A DNA stretch of 64,000 bases, taken from the NCBI RefSeq assembly GCF_030406085.1, contig NZ_CP129002.1, forward strand, positions 660,259 through 724,258. Direction: 5' to 3'. The first letter of the stretch is position 1; every line of letters begins with the position of its first letter. The notes under the pieces are model-generated. The model ran no database searches, was not told the DNA's origin, and saw only the letters and a program-made list of their open reading frames with translations. Made by a program: the position numbers and the translations under genes. The stretch is from Bartonella sp. TP. Lineage in GTDB: Bacteria; Pseudomonadota; Alphaproteobacteria; Rhizobiales; Rhizobiaceae. This document shows positions 34,606-44,581 of the stretch, piece after piece.

Positions 34606-36372
34606 ATGCAGCGGGTTTCGCAAAAAATTGCAGCTAAATCCCCATTTGCATTTTTGCTGACTTATTTATGGCGCTACAAATTATTGCTTGCCGGAGCGCT
34701 TGGCTCTATTATAATGGCTGCTGTAATTATGCTTATATTGCCTATAGTTGTTCGTAATATGCTTGATTATGGCTTTAAAGACATAGCTTTTCATTTTTCA
34801 TTTTTATTACTCTTAGCTTTGCTATTGGCAGTAGCCTCGGCGTTGCGTTATTTTTGTGTTTCTATATTGGGCGAAAATATTGTAAATTCTATGCGCAGTG
34901 ATATTTTTGGGCATATTTTAACTTTGCCGATGAGCTTTTTTGACTCGGCTAGCTCTGGGGAAATTGTTTCTCGTCTTTCAGCAGACGCGACACAAGTAAA
35001 AGATGCCATAGCTTCTGTTTCTTCTATTGCTTTACGCAATTTTCTTATGGCAATTGGTGGTTTTGTTATGATGTTTATAACTAGCTATCGCTTGTCGCTA
35101 TTAGAATTGTCGATTGTACCAATTATTTTAGTACCAATTATTTTGTTGGCTCGTAAGGTAAGAGTGAAGGCACGCTTGGCGCAAGATGATTTAGCAGCAG
35201 CAAATTCTTTGGCTGCAGAAGCTATTGCTAATATCAAAACCATAAATAGCTATACTAATGAAACTTTATTATATAATAAATTTATTGCTTTGCTTGAGTC
35301 TGCTTTTCAGGCTGCTTTGTCCTCTGTTTGGCTCCGAGCTTTGCTTACTGGCGGAGCAATTTTTTTTGTATTTGCGAGCGTTATAGCAACTTTATATTTA
35401 GGCTTTATGGATGTTTTGACGCATCGCTTGAGTGTTGGTCAGTTAGGGCAATTTATTTTATACGCTCTTTTTTCGGCAAGCTCTTTTGGTCAATTGGCCG
35501 AAGTGGGCTCACAATTAATGCAAGCTTTAGGTGCTTTAGAGCGGTTATATGAATTATCAAAAGAAGAAAAACAACAAGATTTAGCTATAGCTAATGATTC
35601 TTCTACTCTAACTGCTAGGGGGGATATAAATTTTCAAAACGTAGCTTTTTCTTATAGTGCTAGGCCGGATCATTTGGTTTTAGATAATTTATCTTTAGCT
35701 ATAAAAGCTGGCCAAAGAGTAGCTTTTGTAGGTAAAACTGGGGCTGGTAAAACTACTATATTTTCGTTATTATTACGTTTTTATGGCATACAACAAGGTA
35801 AAATTTTGTTGGACGGTGTAGATATAAAAAACTTACCAGTGCAGTTTTTGCGTAAAAATATAGCCTATGTCAGTCAAGATAATGCAATATTTGACGGAAC
35901 TATCTATGAAAATATCGCAATGGGAAAGGCAGAGGCGACTTGGTTGGACATCGAGGCTGCTGCGCGTAAAGCCAAGGCATATGAGTTTATTGCTGATTTG
36001 CCAAAAGGATTTGATACTGTAGTGGGTGAGCGGGGCCTGATGCTTTCTGGCGGGCAAAAACAGCGTATTGCCTTGAGCAGAGCTTTTTTAAAGGACGCCC
36101 CTATTTTGCTATTGGATGAAGCGACCTCTGCTTTAGATGCTAATAGCGAGGCCTATGTTCAAGAAGCTTTAGAAAGGCTCAGCAAGCATAAAACGGTTTT
36201 AATTATAGCGCACAGGCTTGCTACGGTTTTAAATGCGGAGCAAATTTTTGTATTGGATAAGGGGCAGATAATAGAATATGGTAATCACAAAGAATTATTG
36301 GAAAAAAATGGTGCCTATGCGCGGCTGGTTAAGCTACAATTTAAGGCGTCATATGTACCAATAATTCGCTAA
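34606..36372 (+). CDS. ABC exporter, fused permease and ATPase (MsbA/multidrug type)
   Basis: Half-transporter expected to work as a dimer in the inner membrane. Residues about 20-300 contain six membrane spans (type I exporter fold); residues about 335-575 form the ATPase with Walker A FVGKTGAGKTT, Q-loop AYVSQDNAIFDG, signature LSGGQKQR, Walker B ILLLDEATSALD and H-loop IAHRL. The 588-residue length is typical of MsbA and lipid or drug exporters. The substrate cannot be read from sequence. The 3' end overlaps the convergent small membrane protein gene by 32 nt. Confidence 0.92.
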   Translation: MQRVSQKIAAKSPFAFLLTYLWRYKLLLAGALGSIIMAAVIMLILPIVVRNMLDYGFKDIAFHFSFLLLLALLLAVASALRYFCVSILGENIVNSMRSDIFGHILTLPMSFFDSASSGEIVSRLSADATQVKDAIASVSSIALRNFLMAIGGFVMMFITSYRLSLLELSIVPIILVPIILLARKVRVKARLAQDDLAAANSLAAEAIANIKTINSYTNETLLYNKFIALLESAFQAALSSVWLRALLTGGAIFFVFASVIATLYLGFMDVLTHRLSVGQLGQFILYALFSASSFGQLAEVGSQLMQALGALERLYELSKEEKQQDLAIANDSSTLTARGDINFQNVAFSYSARPDHLVLDNLSLAIKAGQRVAFVGKTGAGKTTIFSLLLRFYGIQQGKILLDGVDIKNLPVQFLRKNIAYVSQDNAIFDGTIYENIAMGKAEATWLDIEAAARKAKAYEFIADLPKGFDTVVGERGLMLSGGQKQRIALSRAFLKDAPILLLDEATSALDANSEAYVQEALERLSKHKTVLIIAHRLATVLNAEQIFVLDKGQIIEYGNHKELLEKNGAYARLVKLQFKASYVPIIR

Positions 36373-36652
36373 GAATGCGAGCTTTTTTATAATCGTATAA
36401 TAATATAGCTTCTTTATTTTGCCTAAGCTTAAGGTGTAAGGCTATAGTTTGTTGATTTAAGCTTTGGCTAATTATTTTTGCTCCCGCTGGTAATTCTATA
36501 GTTTGTTGACTTATATAATGATTATCTAAATGGTTTAATTTATATATTAGAGTAATAACTACGCTAGCTAATAACGTTAATGTGATAATTATAGATACTA
36601 ACATGAGTCGGGTAAGACGTTTGCGTATATTTTCTATAGTTGGATCTTGCAT
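36341..36652 (-). CDS. Small single-span membrane protein (DUF6476-like)
   Basis: A 103-residue protein with a short charged N-terminus (DPTIENIRKRLTRLM), one membrane span (about 17-38) and a periplasmic tail with LPAGAKIISQSLNQQTIALHL and AILLYDYKKARIL, probably a small beta domain. It resembles a conserved rhizobial protein encoded next to rluD. I favour the ATG at 36652 over the TTG six codons earlier. The last 32 nt overlap the end of the ABC exporter gene on the other strand. The function is unknown. Confidence 0.7.
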   Translation of the reverse strand: MQDPTIENIRKRLTRLMLVSIIITLTLLASVVITLIYKLNHLDNHYISQQTIELPAGAKIISQSLNQQTIALHLKLRQNKEAILLYDYKKARILSELLVHMTP

Positions 36653-36725
36653 AGCCAAAATTCTTTGCAAAGCTTATTTAAATCGATTTTAAGATAAGTC
36701 AAAATAGTAAATAAAAGGGTAAATA

Positions 36726-37742
36726 TTGTTACAGTTACATACAGATGAAGCAGCTATAGGCAAAAGACTAGATCAATGGCTAGCTGATGCGCTGCAGGGC
36801 GATTTCTCGCGCTCACAATTACAAACTCTTATAAAAAATGGTAACGTTTATTTAGATGATATTTGCGCTACAAGCGCAAAGCGTAAGCTGCAAGGGCAAG
36901 AGCTTATCAAAATCGTGGTGCCAGAGCCAATTGCAGCTCAACCCGTGGCTCAAAACATTTCTTTAGATATATTATATGAAGATGAGGACGTTATACTGAT
37001 AAATAAACCAGCCGGGTTAGTTGTACACCCTGGCGCTGGCAATTATGATAGTACTTTGGTAAACGCTTTATTGCATCATTGTGCAGACAGCCTATCGGGA
37101 ATTGGTGGTGTAAAGCGACCGGGTATAGTGCATCGGTTAGATAAAAATACTAGTGGTGTAATGATAGCGGCTAAAGATGATATGGCGCACAGGCATTTAA
37201 GCGAGCAATTTTTAGATCACGGTCGGCAGGGCTACTTACAGCGCAGATATGTGGCTATAATTTGGGGAGCGCCACAAGAGCGCATAGGCATTATAAATAC
37301 TTATCTGGCTAGATCAACTAAAGATAGAACCAAGCGCGCCGTTGTGCAAGCCAATAGTAGCGGCGCTAAACATGCCGTGACGCATTATAAATTACTCGCT
37401 AGCTTTTGCAGTATAGAAAATAATGAGCCTTTGGTAAGTATAGTAGAGTGCAGCTTAGAAACTGGCCGTACCCATCAGATAAGAGTGCATTTGGCGCATA
37501 TTAATTGCCCTTTATTAGGCGATACGGTATATGGCAGCGGGTTTAAAACAAAAGCGCTTAAGTTACCATTTGAACTAGAGTCTTTTCTGCACAGGCAAGC
37601 TTTGCATGCAGAATACTTACAATTTATACATCCTAGAAGCGAAAAATTAATGAATTTTATAGCAAAATTGCCAGCAGATATGGCTAGTTTATTAGATCAA
37701 TTACATAATAGTGCAGTTATGCGAAAAATTAATTATAATTAA
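36726..37742 (+). CDS. rluD: 23S rRNA pseudouridine synthase, RluD family
   Basis: Converts uridines in helix 69 of 23S rRNA to pseudouridine. The 338-residue protein has an N-terminal S4 RNA-binding domain (about 11-65; GKRLDQWLADAL) and a catalytic domain with HRLDKNTSG, where Asp139 is the nucleophile. The RTHQIRVHLAHI and GDTVYG motifs follow. The start is a TTG with an aaaggg ribosome binding site about 7 nt upstream; no ATG is available nearby. rpoH1 follows 66 nt downstream, the standard rhizobial order. Confidence 0.94.
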   Translation: MLQLHTDEAAIGKRLDQWLADALQGDFSRSQLQTLIKNGNVYLDDICATSAKRKLQGQELIKIVVPEPIAAQPVAQNISLDILYEDEDVILINKPAGLVVHPGAGNYDSTLVNALLHHCADSLSGIGGVKRPGIVHRLDKNTSGVMIAAKDDMAHRHLSEQFLDHGRQGYLQRRYVAIIWGAPQERIGIINTYLARSTKDRTKRAVVQANSSGAKHAVTHYKLLASFCSIENNEPLVSIVECSLETGRTHQIRVHLAHINCPLLGDTVYGSGFKTKALKLPFELESFLHRQALHAEYLQFIHPRSEKLMNFIAKLPADMASLLDQLHNSAVMRKINYN

Positions 37743-37808
37743 CGCTATAGTTAAGCAAATTATGTTAGTATAATTATTAGATAAAAAGGCGATAAGAGGG
37801 TTAAAATC

Positions 37809-38684
37809 TTGAAAGTAAGGACCGCAGCTTCTTTAGTAAATGTGGGCGATAATTCGCTAGCACGTTATCTAGCGCAGATAAATAAGTTTCCTGTTTTAGC
37901 AGCAGATGAGGAGTATATGCTAGCTAAGCGCTATCAAGAGCATAGCGATTTAGAAGCGGCCCATAAATTAGTCTCTAGCCATTTGCGTTTGGTTGCAAAG
38001 ATTGCTATGGGGTTTCGTGGTTACGGGCTACCTATAGGTGAGGTGATTTCAGAAGGCAATATAGGATTGATGCAGGCTGTTAAAAAGTTTGAGCCAGATA
38101 AAGGGTTTCGCTTAGCCACCTATGCGATGTGGTGGATAAAAGCTGCTATTCAAGAATATGTATTGCGTTCGTGGAGCTTAGTTAAATTAGGCACCACGAC
38201 GAATCAGAAAAAATTGTTTTTTAATCTGCGCAAGATTAAAAATAAAATTTCTGCTTTTGACGATCAAGGATTAAATGAAGAGCAAATAAAACTTATAGCT
38301 AATAATCTTAATGTTTCCGAACAGGAAGTAGTATCAATGAATCAGCGTTTAGGCGGTGATAGCTCTTTAAATGCTACTGTAAAATCGGGCGAGGGCGAAA
38401 GTCTACAATGGCAAGATTGGCTAGTAGACGACAAGCAAAATCAAGAAGAAATATTAATTGACGAAAATGAAAAAGCCTATCAACACAAAATGTTGAATAA
38501 GGCTATTGAGCAGTTAACACAGCGCGAGGCAGATATTTTTCGCGCTAGAAGGTTAAATGAAAAAACTACTACACTAGAAGAGCTAGCGCTTGATTTTGGT
38601 GTTAGTCGCGAAAGGGTGCGGCAAATAGAAGTGCGTGCTTTCGAAAAAGTACAAAATTTTATGCGCGAGCATTCAGGCGTTTAA
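37809..38684 (+). CDS. rpoH1: RNA polymerase sigma factor RpoH1 (sigma-32)
   Basis: Main heat-shock sigma factor. The 291-residue protein has region 2 (HLRLVAKIAMGFRGYGLPIGE and LATYAMWWIKAAIQEYVLRSWS), an RpoH box NQKKLFFNLRKIKNKI, and region 4 with ELALDFGVSRERVRQIEVRAFEKV split by the turn of the helix-turn-helix. The start is a TTG with agaggg upstream. It ends in a TTAA shared with the stop codon of the convergent membrane protein gene. The second paralogue, beside carD, probably covers a different stress regulon. Confidence 0.95.
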   Translation: MKVRTAASLVNVGDNSLARYLAQINKFPVLAADEEYMLAKRYQEHSDLEAAHKLVSSHLRLVAKIAMGFRGYGLPIGEVISEGNIGLMQAVKKFEPDKGFRLATYAMWWIKAAIQEYVLRSWSLVKLGTTTNQKKLFFNLRKIKNKISAFDDQGLNEEQIKLIANNLNVSEQEVVSMNQRLGGDSSLNATVKSGEGESLQWQDWLVDDKQNQEEILIDENEKAYQHKMLNKAIEQLTQREADIFRARRLNEKTTTLEELALDFGVSRERVRQIEVRAFEKVQNFMREHSGV

Positions 38685-39814
38685 TCCCATTTTTTTACTA
38701 TATTATCAAAAAGCTCTTGGCCGTTTTTAAGTTTAGTAAAGCTAATATCTGCTTCAACTTTATCTTTATAGCTAAATTGTAGCTTAAATCCAGTTGCTTG
38801 CAATAATCGCTGTAAATTATTTGGCTGTTTTGTTGCGTTATTACCAAAACTATAGACAAATTTATGCGGCTGCGGATGATAGTAATTTAGATTTTGCAAT
38901 TGCATATCTGGTTGATTATTTTTATTTAGCAATGTGAGCTCCGCTTTATCTGCCATATGCTCTGCGTCATTATAAATTACTTCTATAGAATAGGTGCCAT
39001 TGTATGCGCTATCTTTGTTATGTTTTAAACTAAATCTTAATTGTGTATTTCCTTCATTTGCATCTATACGTGCGATTATTACGGAATCGTCACCTAGAGT
39101 GCTAGGTCTTGTAATAAGATCCCAAGATAAGTGCGCTGGCTGTTCTTTATTGGTAGCTTTATCTAAATAATTGGCCACGTCATAATTTGTGGGTATAATT
39201 GGTTGCGTAGAGGGGGTAGCTGATATAGTCTTTGAGCTTGTTGTAAGTCTTCCTTCAAACTTTTTCACAGCAGAGCTTTTTGTCATTTCAGTATTAATGG
39301 GGGTTTTTTTTATGGTTGGACGATTGCTATGGGCAAAAAAGCGCCATCCGCTATATAAGCTTAGCAAAATAAATAAAATAGCAGCGATAGAAGAGTAGGT
39401 TATTACCTTTCTGAGTTTTGCAGCAGATTGCATTTTGGAGCGATTTTGCGCTAGGGTAAAGATTTTAAAGATTTTTTCTTTATGCGGATTCGGTGTGGCG
39501 AGGGTTCTAGTTTTTTCTTCACGCGCGGAAATCGTAGAAAGGTTTAAATTTGTTAGATTAACTTTTTTGTTAGTATTGTTTTTTAAGCTTATGATAGAAG
39601 CTTTTTGTTGCGCAGAAAATTCTGCTTCAATTTCTATAGCTGCCTTTTCAAGCTCATGTATTTGCTCTTCAATTTCTTCTGGAGCGCAATCATAGGAGGT
39701 TAAAATTTTTCGCAGATTTTCTTTGGCTTCCCTATACACTCTTCGGCGAAAACTTGGTGTAGTTTGCTCGCGTTTTTCTATAGTTTTTTTTAGTAATACT
39801 TTAAAGTCGGCCAT
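38681..39814 (-). CDS. Unidentified single-span membrane protein next to rpoH1
   Basis: A 377-residue protein in three parts. Residues 1-65 form a helical domain (MADFKVLLKKTIEKREQTTP, then RRRVYREAKENLRKIL) that resembles the start of a conserved but uncharacterised rhizobial membrane protein. Residues about 66-130 are a basic linker. One membrane span lies at about 137-157. The rest is a low-complexity Thr/Ser/Lys stretch and a beta-rich C-terminal domain (about 215-375), expected in the periplasm. This could link a cytoplasmic event to the envelope, but no known catalytic motif is present. It overlaps rpoH1 by 4 nt and has no operon partner. Confidence 0.75.
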   Translation of the reverse strand: MADFKVLLKKTIEKREQTTPSFRRRVYREAKENLRKILTSYDCAPEEIEEQIHELEKAAIEIEAEFSAQQKASIISLKNNTNKKVNLTNLNLSTISAREEKTRTLATPNPHKEKIFKIFTLAQNRSKMQSAAKLRKVITYSSIAAILFILLSLYSGWRFFAHSNRPTIKKTPINTEMTKSSAVKKFEGRLTTSSKTISATPSTQPIIPTNYDVANYLDKATNKEQPAHLSWDLITRPSTLGDDSVIIARIDANEGNTQLRFSLKHNKDSAYNGTYSIEVIYNDAEHMADKAELTLLNKNNQPDMQLQNLNYYHPQPHKFVYSFGNNATKQPNNLQRLLQATGFKLQFSYKDKVEADISFTKLKNGQELFDNIVKKWD

Positions 39815-39904
39815 ATTATAGCTGTCCTACCAATAAGCTAAAAGGCAGTGGGCAAATTCGGAATACAGATCGCCAGGTAAATCGTAGCATGGAATAATAA
39901 CAAG

Positions 39905-39980
<76 letters not shown>

Positions 39981-39987
39981 ATATTTA

Positions 39988-40015
39988 ATAATATGATTTA
40001 CAACATTCGTGTTAA
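39988..40015 (-). promoter_or_regulatory. Promoter of tRNA-Phe
   Basis: On the minus strand TTAACA (40015-40010) and TATTAT (39993-39988) are 16 nt apart. The -10 element lies 7 nt before the first base of the mature tRNA. Each hexamer matches the consensus at five of six bases. Confidence 0.6.
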
Positions 40016-40106
40016 CTAGTCTAGTAGTAAAACGAAAAAACTATTAATATTTTTCTTTTCTTATATATTATGTTCGATTGCTTATTTTATTTTTGAGAGC
40101 TGTAGA

Positions 40107-41279
40107 ATGATTACCATGCCCAAATTACGACCATCTTCCCCGCATTTTTCTTCTGGTCCTTGTAAAAAACATGCAAATTGGTCTTTATTATCTTTAGCTA
40201 ATGCCGCAATTGAAAGATCGCATCGTTCTGAGTTTAGCCAAGCAAAATTACGTCAGGCTATAAAATTAACTCGAGAATTATTAAAAGTTCCAGATGACTA
40301 TAAGCTTGCCCTGGTTCCAGCATCAGACACGGGTGCGATGGAAATGGCTTTATGGAATTTGTTGGGCCCAAATCCAGTGGTTATCTTGCTTTATGAATAT
40401 TTTGCAAAAGAATGGCTGCATGATATTACCGTAGAGCTTAAATTAGTAGATGTACAGACTATATTCGCTGACAATAAATTGTTTGCGCAGCTTAGCGGTA
40501 TAGATTTTAGAAAAGATTTTGTATTTGTGTTAAATGGCACTACTATAGGCATGAGTTTGCCTAAGATAGATTTCATTCCCATAGAAAGGCAAGGATTAGT
40601 TATTTGTGACGCCAGTGCGGCAGCATTTTCTCAAGAGTTAGATTTTTCGCGCTTGGATGTAGTTACCTTTTCCTGTCAAAAAACGCTAGGCGCTGAAGCA
40701 AATCAGGGCATAATTATTTTAAGCCCTAAGGCTTTACAGCGCTTAGAATCTTACTCGCCGTCTTGGCCTATACCTAAAATTTTACGTTTGAAAAAGGATA
40801 AGTGCATAGATTACGAGCTTTTTCAAGGGCGAGTTATTAATACCCCATCTATGCTGTGTATTGAAGATTATTTAGATAGCTTGCTTTGGGTAAAAGCTAC
40901 TGGTGGTGTGCCTGCGTTGATAGCAAAAACGTTAGATAATGCTAAGATCGTTGCGGATTACGTAAAAGCTAGTACTTGGCTTGATTATATAGTAAAAGAA
41001 GAGGCGCTAAGAGCTAAAACTGCACAATGTTTGCGTATAATCGATCCGGATATAACGCGATTAACTATAGAGGGGCAAAGGGAGTTTATAGAAAATATGT
41101 TAAATCGCTTGGCATGTTTGAATATTGCCTATGATATTAGGAATCATAGGGAGGCCCCTCTAGGCTTTCGTATATGGACAGGCGCATCTATAGAGGCAGA
41201 TGATTTACGCGCTCTTTGTGAATGGTTGGATTTTACTTTTTTTGAGGCAAAACATAATTTAAACTATAATTTTGCTTAA
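40107..41279 (+). CDS. serC: Phosphoserine aminotransferase
   Basis: PLP enzyme that converts phosphohydroxypyruvate and glutamate to phosphoserine, and takes part in B6 synthesis. The 390-residue protein begins MITMPKLRPSSPHFSSGPCKKH, the alphaproteobacterial form. The PLP lysine lies in FSCQKTLGAEANQG (about 193). An ATG three codons in (40116) is an alternative start. In relatives serA follows serC before purA; here purA comes directly after a 46-nt gap. Confidence 0.94.
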   Translation: MITMPKLRPSSPHFSSGPCKKHANWSLLSLANAAIERSHRSEFSQAKLRQAIKLTRELLKVPDDYKLALVPASDTGAMEMALWNLLGPNPVVILLYEYFAKEWLHDITVELKLVDVQTIFADNKLFAQLSGIDFRKDFVFVLNGTTIGMSLPKIDFIPIERQGLVICDASAAAFSQELDFSRLDVVTFSCQKTLGAEANQGIIILSPKALQRLESYSPSWPIPKILRLKKDKCIDYELFQGRVINTPSMLCIEDYLDSLLWVKATGGVPALIAKTLDNAKIVADYVKASTWLDYIVKEEALRAKTAQCLRIIDPDITRLTIEGQREFIENMLNRLACLNIAYDIRNHREAPLGFRIWTGASIEADDLRALCEWLDFTFFEAKHNLNYNFA

Positions 41280-41325
41280 AAATTATATATGGTTAATATT
41301 ATAACTTTATGTGGTGGAGGCTGAT

Positions 41326-42615
41326 ATGGCTAATGTGGTGGTGGTTGGCGCACAATGGGGCGATGAAGGCAAGGGAAAAATAGTAGACTGGCTTTCGCAG
41401 CGTGCTGATGTGGTAGTACGCTATCAGGGGGGGCATAATGCGGGTCATACGCTGGTTATTGATGGTGTTAGCTACAAATTATCTCTATTGCCTTCTGGGG
41501 TTGTGCGCGGCAAATTGGCGGTTATAGGTAATGGGGTGGTTATAGATCCATATCATTTTATGGCAGAGATCGAGAAATTAAAAACTCAGAATATTGTTGT
41601 AAAACCTGAAAATTTACGTATTGCTGAAAATGCCATTTTGATTTTATCTTTGCATAGAGAGCTAGACGCTTTCCGTGAAGAGGCAAGTAGCGGGTTAAAA
41701 ATAGGTACTACTAAGCGTGGTATAGGCCCAGCTTATGAGGATAAGGTGGGGCGTCGGGCGATAAGGGTTATTGATTTAGCAGAAAAAGATGCATTAATGC
41801 CTAAAGTTGAGCGTTTACTTACGCATCATAATGCTTTGCGTAGAGGGTTGGGTTTAGCAGAGATTCAACCACAGGCTCTTTATGAAGAATTATTGAGAAT
41901 TGCGGATGTCATGCTGCCATTTATTGACAATACTTGGTTTTTATTAGATCAAAAAGCTAGGAGTGGAGCTCGTATATTATTTGAGGGTGCGCAAGGCGCT
42001 TTGTTAGATAATGATTTTGGCACTTATCCTTTTGTAACCTCTTCAAATACCATTGCGGCCCAGGCGTCTACAGGCAGTGGACTTCGCTTGCAGGCTATAC
42101 AATATGTTTTGGGTATAGTAAAAGCTTATACTACTCGCGTTGGAGAGGGGCCCTTTCCAACTGAACAAACAAATGAAATAGGTGAATTTTTAGGCACTAA
42201 AGGGCATGAATTTGGTGTGGTGACCGGACGTAAGCGGCGCTGCGGCTGGTTTGACGCAGTATTGGTGCGTCAGATGGTAACTATTAACGGTATTAACGGT
42301 ATTGCGTTAACAAAATTGGATGTGCTAGACGGATTAAAAGAAATCAAAATATGTATAGGCTACGAGCTAGACGGGAAAAGAATAGATTATTTGCCTAGCT
42401 CCATGGCTATGCAACAGCGAGTGAAAGCTATTTATGAAAGTTTTGAGGGCTGGGATTGTTCAACACAAGGCGCACGTAATTGGCGTGATTTGCCAGCTAA
42501 AGCTGTTAAATATATACGCTTTATAGAAGATTTGATTGGCGCACCAGTGGCATTATTATCTACCAGCCCAGAGCGTGAAGATACTATAATGGTAAAATGC
42601 CCTTTTGAACATTAA
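41326..42615 (+). CDS. purA: Adenylosuccinate synthetase
   Basis: Condenses IMP and aspartate with GTP in AMP synthesis. From the ATG at 41326 the protein has 429 residues and begins [20 protein letters not shown], the GTP-site motif. Other landmarks are [26 protein letters not shown] and [15 protein letters not shown] strong ggtggagg ribosome binding site lies just upstream. It ends in a TTAA shared with the convergent prmC stop. Confidence 0.97.
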   Translation: MANVVVVGAQWGDEGKGKIVDWLSQRADVVVRYQGGHNAGHTLVIDGVSYKLSLLPSGVVRGKLAVIGNGVVIDPYHFMAEIEKLKTQNIVVKPENLRIAENAILILSLHRELDAFREEASSGLKIGTTKRGIGPAYEDKVGRRAIRVIDLAEKDALMPKVERLLTHHNALRRGLGLAEIQPQALYEELLRIADVMLPFIDNTWFLLDQKARSGARILFEGAQGALLDNDFGTYPFVTSSNTIAAQASTGSGLRLQAIQYVLGIVKAYTTRVGEGPFPTEQTNEIGEFLGTKGHEFGVVTGRKRRCGWFDAVLVRQMVTINGINGIALTKLDVLDGLKEIKICIGYELDGKRIDYLPSSMAMQQRVKAIYESFEGWDCSTQGARNWRDLPAKAVKYIRFIEDLIGAPVALLSTSPEREDTIMVKCPFEH

Positions 42616-43484
42616 GCGAAAACCAAACCCCTGTCGATATTGTTATAATCTTGGCATTCATCTATCAGTTGATATTGATTTTCTGTAAACAAAGCCGTTA
42701 CTTCGCGTTTTTGGTTGGCGCCTATTTCTACTATTATTATGCCATTGGGATTAAGGTAATTTTTGCTTTGTTTTGCCAAAAGTCTATAGAATTTTAGGCC
42801 GTCCTTACCGCCATTAAGCGCGCGTATTGGATCATAATGTTTTACTATGTTGTCTAACGTTGCTATTTCTGCGCTTGCTATGTATGGGGGGTTAGAAATT
42901 ATTAGATCAAATTTACCTTTCACGCGGCTGAACCAATTGCTTTGCTTTAGTTGTAAGACTTTATTAAATCCGTATGCGTTACGATTTTTTTGTGCAGTTT
43001 TTAAACAATTATAAGAAATATCGACACCCAGCCCGTATAGCTTTTTATTTAAAAAGGATTGCAAAAGCGATAAGCTTATAGCGCCGCTACCTATCCCTAT
43101 ATCTAAAAAATATATACTATCTTGTGTATGGTATTTTTGTTTTATATGTTTGCAAGCTAATTCAACTACACATTCAGTGTCAAAACGTGGCTCAAGAGTA
43201 TCTTTACTTAAGTGTAAAGTTAGGCCATAAAAATCTCGATGGCCTATTATGCGGTATAGAGGCTCACCTTTTATACGGCGCTGCACGGCTAAGTTTAGCT
43301 TTTTAAGTTGAGCAATATCGATAATTGCTTCGGGGTTTATAATAAAATCGAGGTTGGTTTTATTGCAATAATGCTCTAAGAGGATAAAAACTTCTTGTTT
43401 ATATTCTCTTATTCCAGCGTTTTTTAATAATTCTTTTATGTGCTTTTGTGTCTGCTTTAAGCTGCGGCATGAGCTTGTCATCAA
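42612..43484 (-). CDS. prmC: Release factor glutamine methyltransferase PrmC
   Basis: Methylates the glutamine of the GGQ motif in release factors. The 290-residue protein has an N-terminal helical domain (about 10-85) and a methyltransferase domain with [28 protein letters not shown] (about 146-161) and the substrate-binding NPPY (about 199). Its start overlaps the end of prfA, its substrate gene, by 4 nt. The first two codons are both ATG; the upstream one is given. Confidence 0.94.
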   Translation of the reverse strand: MMTSSCRSLKQTQKHIKELLKNAGIREYKQEVFILLEHYCNKTNLDFIINPEAIIDIAQLKKLNLAVQRRIKGEPLYRIIGHRDFYGLTLHLSKDTLEPRFDTECVVELACKHIKQKYHTQDSIYFLDIGIGSGAISLSLLQSFLNKKLYGLGVDISYNCLKTAQKNRNAYGFNKVLQLKQSNWFSRVKGKFDLIISNPPYIASAEIATLDNIVKHYDPIRALNGGKDGLKFYRLLAKQSKNYLNPNGIIIVEIGANQKREVTALFTENQYQLIDECQDYNNIDRGLVFA

Positions 43485-44560
43485 CTGTTATTATCCATGG
43501 CGCTAAGCAGCTTGGTTTGATTATCAGCAATCAGAGAATCTATTAGCTCTGCTATATCACCTTCCATAATACGGTCTAATTTATAAAGTGTTAAATTAAT
43601 ACGATGATCTGTTACCCGGCCTTGCGGAAAATTATAGGTTCTAATGCGTTGCGAGCGGTCGCCAGATCCTACTTGATTCTTGCGTGATGCAGAACGTTCT
43701 GCTTCGGCCTTTTGACGCTCTATATCATATAGCCTTGTTTTTAGGACCTGCATGGCACGTGCGCGGTTTTGGTGCTGAGATTTTTCTGCCTGTACCACCA
43801 TAAGCCCTGTTGGTAAATGGGTAATGCGTACGGCTGAGTCTGTGGTATTAACATGCTGCCCGCCCGATCCAGAAGCACGCATGGTGTCTATACGAATATC
43901 TTCTGGTTTTATTTCTATATCAATATCTTCTGCTTCTGGTAATACAGCCACTGTGGCGGCAGAGGTATGCACTCGGCCATTAGTCTCTGTTTGTGGAATG
44001 CGTTGTACTCTGTGTACACCAGATTCAAACTTTAATTTTGCGAATACCCCTTTACCCTCTATTGCCGCTATGATTTCCTTATATCCGCCGATTTCACCCT
44101 CACTACTGGAAATTAGTTCAACTTTCCAGCCATTTGCACTGGCATAGCGCTCATACATACGAAATAGTTCACTACAAAACAAGGCCGCTTCGCTGCCGCC
44201 CGTGCCAGCTCTTATTTCTAAGATAGCGCTTTTGTCGTCTGCTATATCTTTAGGTAATAATAGCAGCTGCAAATCTTGCTCTAACTGCGTTATTTGTTGT
44301 TCTAACTGTGGTTTTTCTTCTTTCGCTAATTGACGTAACTCCGGGTCCAAGCTGGTGTCATTCAACATTTGCTGCATATTATCTAGCTCGGTTTTAGCGT
44401 TAGTTAATTCTTTTATTTTACTAACAATAGTTTCTAGCTCAGCATATTCGGCAGCGAGCTTAACATATTCTTCGCTGCTGGGATTATTTGCCATTTTATT
44501 TTCGATTAGCAAAAATCGTTTTTCTAACTGCTCCATGCGCTCTTGCGGCAGCTTTACCAT
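43481..44560 (-). CDS. prfA: Peptide chain release factor 1
   Basis: Recognises UAA and UAG and releases the finished protein from the ribosome. The 359-residue protein contains the catalytic GGQ in [13 protein letters not shown] (about 232-244) and [17 protein letters not shown]. The stop-codon recognition region has the family's PET-type segment in form [16 protein letters not shown]. It lies between lysC (21 nt upstream) and prmC (4-nt overlap). In many Rhizobiales ptsP would sit between lysC and prfA. Confidence 0.97.
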   Translation of the reverse strand: MVKLPQERMEQLEKRFLLIENKMANNPSSEEYVKLAAEYAELETIVSKIKELTNAKTELDNMQQMLNDTSLDPELRQLAKEEKPQLEQQITQLEQDLQLLLLPKDIADDKSAILEIRAGTGGSEAALFCSELFRMYERYASANGWKVELISSSEGEIGGYKEIIAAIEGKGVFAKLKFESGVHRVQRIPQTETNGRVHTSAATVAVLPEAEDIDIEIKPEDIRIDTMRASGSGGQHVNTTDSAVRITHLPTGLMVVQAEKSQHQNRARAMQVLKTRLYDIERQKAEAERSASRKNQVGSGDRSQRIRTYNFPQGRVTDHRINLTLYKLDRIMEGDIAELIDSLIADNQTKLLSAMDNNS

Positions 44561-44581
44561 AGCTTGTCCTATCTATATAGT

